A DNA stretch of 64,000 bases from positions 248,001 to 312,000 of the forward strand of contig CANLVG010000002.1 of NCBI GenBank assembly GCA_947494565.1, read 5' to 3'. The DNA is from an uncultured Flavobacteriaceae bacterium (lineage in GTDB: Bacteria > Bacteroidota > Bacteroidia > Flavobacteriales > Flavobacteriaceae). Below, one piece after another: positions 63,192-64,000 of this stretch (position 1 is the first letter of the stretch; each line of letters starts with the position of its first letter). Both the position numbers and the translations under genes were made by a program. Below the pieces are notes generated by a model that was not told the origin of the DNA, did not search any database, and was given only the letters and a program-made list of their open reading frames with translations.

Positions 63192-63278
63192 ATGGACACC
63201 TATATCATCACACTTGGTACCTACCTTATCCTAATGCTTTTTTGTAAAGTCTATTATGCCGTGGCTATAAAAGACTAG
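63192..63278 (+). CDS. possible 28-aa membrane mini-protein
   Basis: The frame MDTYIITLGTYLILMLFCKV YYAVAIKD starts at the ATG at 63192 and ends at TAG 63276-63278. One hydrophobic helix spans most of it, with a Cys in the middle. It has a TATATTTA box about 30 bp upstream and lies 50 bp before the folate cyclo-ligase ATG on the same strand. Length and hydrophobicity look like a real small membrane protein, but there is no family evidence. Confidence 0.35.
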   Translation: MDTYIITLGTYLILMLFCKVYYAVAIKD

Positions 63279-63327
63279 TACTGCTTGCCTCCCTTTTTCT
63301 TATCGCAAACCATTTGAACGTCATTGT

Positions 63328-63897
63328 ATGTTGAAAAAAGATGCGCGATTAAAGTATTCCCAATTAAGAAAGAACATTTCTAAAGAGTCCTTATTAAATT
63401 CCAGTCTGGCCATTGCCAATAAAACTCTTGAGCTTCCGATATGGAAAGCCGAGTATTTTCATATTTTTTTACCCATTCCGGAAAAGAACGAGTTGGATAC
63501 TACCTTTATACTCTCTATCCTTCAAGGCAAGGATAAGACTATTGTGCTGCCCAAGGTCTCTGGCAAAAACCAGCTCAAAAATTATGTATTGACGGATAGT
63601 ACGAAATTGAAGTTGAGCGAGTGGGGTATTCCAGAACCTGTAGATGGCATTGAATTGCCGGAAGACAAAATCGATGTTGTTTTCGTGCCGCTGTTGGCCT
63701 TTGATAAAAAAGGAAACCGAGTAGGTTACGGGAAAGGATTTTACGATGTTTTCCTTCAAAAATGCAAAAGCGATGTCATAAAGGTAGGGCTCTCTATATT
63801 CGAGGCCGAAGAGTGGATTACGGATACCAACGATCATGATGTTCCTCTAGACTATGGGGTGACGCCTAAAACCACTTATTCATTTGCCACCGCTTGA
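63328..63897 (+). CDS. 5-formyltetrahydrofolate cyclo-ligase
   Basis: This enzyme turns 5-formyl-THF into 5,10-methenyl-THF with ATP and so returns a storage folate to use. The 189-aa protein starts MLKKDARLKYSQLRKN, has the substrate region LKLSEWGIPEPVDG, and the ATP and metal signature VPLLAFDKKGNRVGYGKGFYD. The Thr-rich end VPLDYGVTPKT is also typical. Normal length. Its last 22 bp overlap the end of the convergent lspA gene. Confidence 0.93.
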   Translation: MLKKDARLKYSQLRKNISKESLLNSSLAIANKTLELPIWKAEYFHIFLPIPEKNELDTTFILSILQGKDKTIVLPKVSGKNQLKNYVLTDSTKLKLSEWGIPEPVDGIELPEDKIDVVFVPLLAFDKKGNRVGYGKGFYDVFLQKCKSDVIKVGLSIFEAEEWITDTNDHDVPLDYGVTPKTTYSFATA

Positions 63898-64000
63898 TTT
63901 TCCTCTGTAAAATCATATTCTTCCTCTTCTTTCTTCGGAAACGCTCTTTTATTGAACACCAATAAAATGCCCACTCCGGTGCTTATGGCCGTATCGGCAA
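63876..64000 (-). CDS. lspA: signal peptidase II, C-terminal part (5' end outside window)
   Basis: The minus strand from 64000 to the TAA at 63876 reads ADTAISTGVGILLVFNKRAF and then PKKEEEEYDFTEENQAVANE. The ADTAI segment fits the second catalytic Asp motif (FNxADxxI) of LspA, with the last membrane helix and a charged cytoplasmic tail after it. LspA cleaves the signal of diacylated prolipoproteins, many of which are encoded in this window. Only the C-terminal 41 residues are visible. The frame is open at the window edge. Confidence 0.75.
   Translation of the reverse strand, partial: ADTAISTGVGILLVFNKRAFPKKEEEEYDFTEENQAVANE

Larger units (their letters stand above)
62766..63327. other. 562-bp intergenic region with direct repeats and a possible mini-ORF
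   Basis: This AT-rich spacer between uvrC and the folate cyclo-ligase gene is the longest gene-free stretch in the window. It holds two 16-bp direct repeats (63103-63139) and a 28-codon frame at 63192 (both listed separately). It also has several A/T runs and a TATATTTA box near 63162 that approaches TAnnTTTG. I found no tRNA cloverleaf, no riboswitch-like conserved core and no longer ORF. Confidence 0.5.

Overview
The window looks like core chromosome of a marine-type member of Flavobacteriaceae (phylum Bacteroidota); the genus cannot be fixed from this stretch alone. The reasons are a moderate GC content, four TonB-dependent receptors (three with an N-terminal carboxypeptidase-like domain), many lipoproteins and secreted proteins of families typical of Bacteroidota (DUF4270, DUF5689, M61, DUF3108, BIG_5), F1 beta and epsilon genes (atpD-atpC) without the other ATP synthase genes beside them, TAnnTTTG-type -7 promoter boxes instead of a sigma70 -10, and weak Shine-Dalgarno signals. 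I saw no rRNA, tRNA, CRISPR array, insertion sequence, phage or plasmid gene.

Layout. 1-5.3 kb: tail of a Coa1-like protein, then the biotin genes bioF-(DUF2007)-bioD and bioA, with a membrane glycosyltransferase on the opposite strand between bioD and bioA. 5.3-9.1 kb: M61 peptidase, an unknown lipoprotein, a small outer-membrane barrel and a membrane protein. 9.1-11 kb: atpDC. 11.1-15.6 kb: TonB-dependent receptor plus a large SGNH/GDSL lipoprotein. 15.8-17.7 kb: glmS. 17.8-25.5 kb: DUF4270 lipoprotein and a glycogen-synthase N-domain protein, divergent from panC-panD-flippase-like membrane protein-alpha/beta hydrolase, then radA. 25.4-30.4 kb: Tas-like aldo/keto reductase, xth, and a GH3 glycosidase divergent from a Nudix-type (NrtR-like) regulator across a perfect 13-bp inverted repeat. 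30.5-38.9 kb: iron-type TonB receptor, glyQS, a coiled-coil protein, comF, a BIG_5 lipoprotein, a nitrilase-family amidase and an ankyrin protein. 39-42.7 kb: katG, a DinB-like protein and a hypothetical. 42.7-48 kb: TonB receptor plus DUF5689/lamin-tail lipoprotein, divergent from a secreted endonuclease/exonuclease/phosphatase. 48-53.6 kb: DUF1080 protein, a four-helix membrane protein, another TonB receptor and pgi. 53.7-58.5 kb: M23 peptidase, tryptophan 2,3-dioxygenase, DUF3108 protein and hppD. 58.7-64 kb: patatin-type outer-membrane phospholipase coupled to uvrC, a 560-bp spacer with direct repeats and a mini-ORF, 5-formyl-THF cyclo-ligase, and the C-terminus of signal peptidase II.

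How the genes work together. Cofactor genes (bioF/D/A, panC/D, folate cyclo-ligase), central metabolism (pgi, glmS, atpDC), DNA repair (radA, uvrC, xth) and aromatic amino-acid breakdown (tryptophan dioxygenase, hppD) are mixed with envelope import systems. Most of the window is ordinary. I found no clear new defence system or mobile island. The best candidates for something under-described are a possible split, ExeM-like nuclease and TonB-receptor locus at 42.7-48 kb, the GH3/Nudix-regulator switch with its 13-bp operator at 29.5 kb, a glycogen-synthase pseudo-enzyme next to panC, a receptor paired with a GDSL hydrolase at 11.1-15.6 kb, and heptad-periodic spacer DNA beside atpC.
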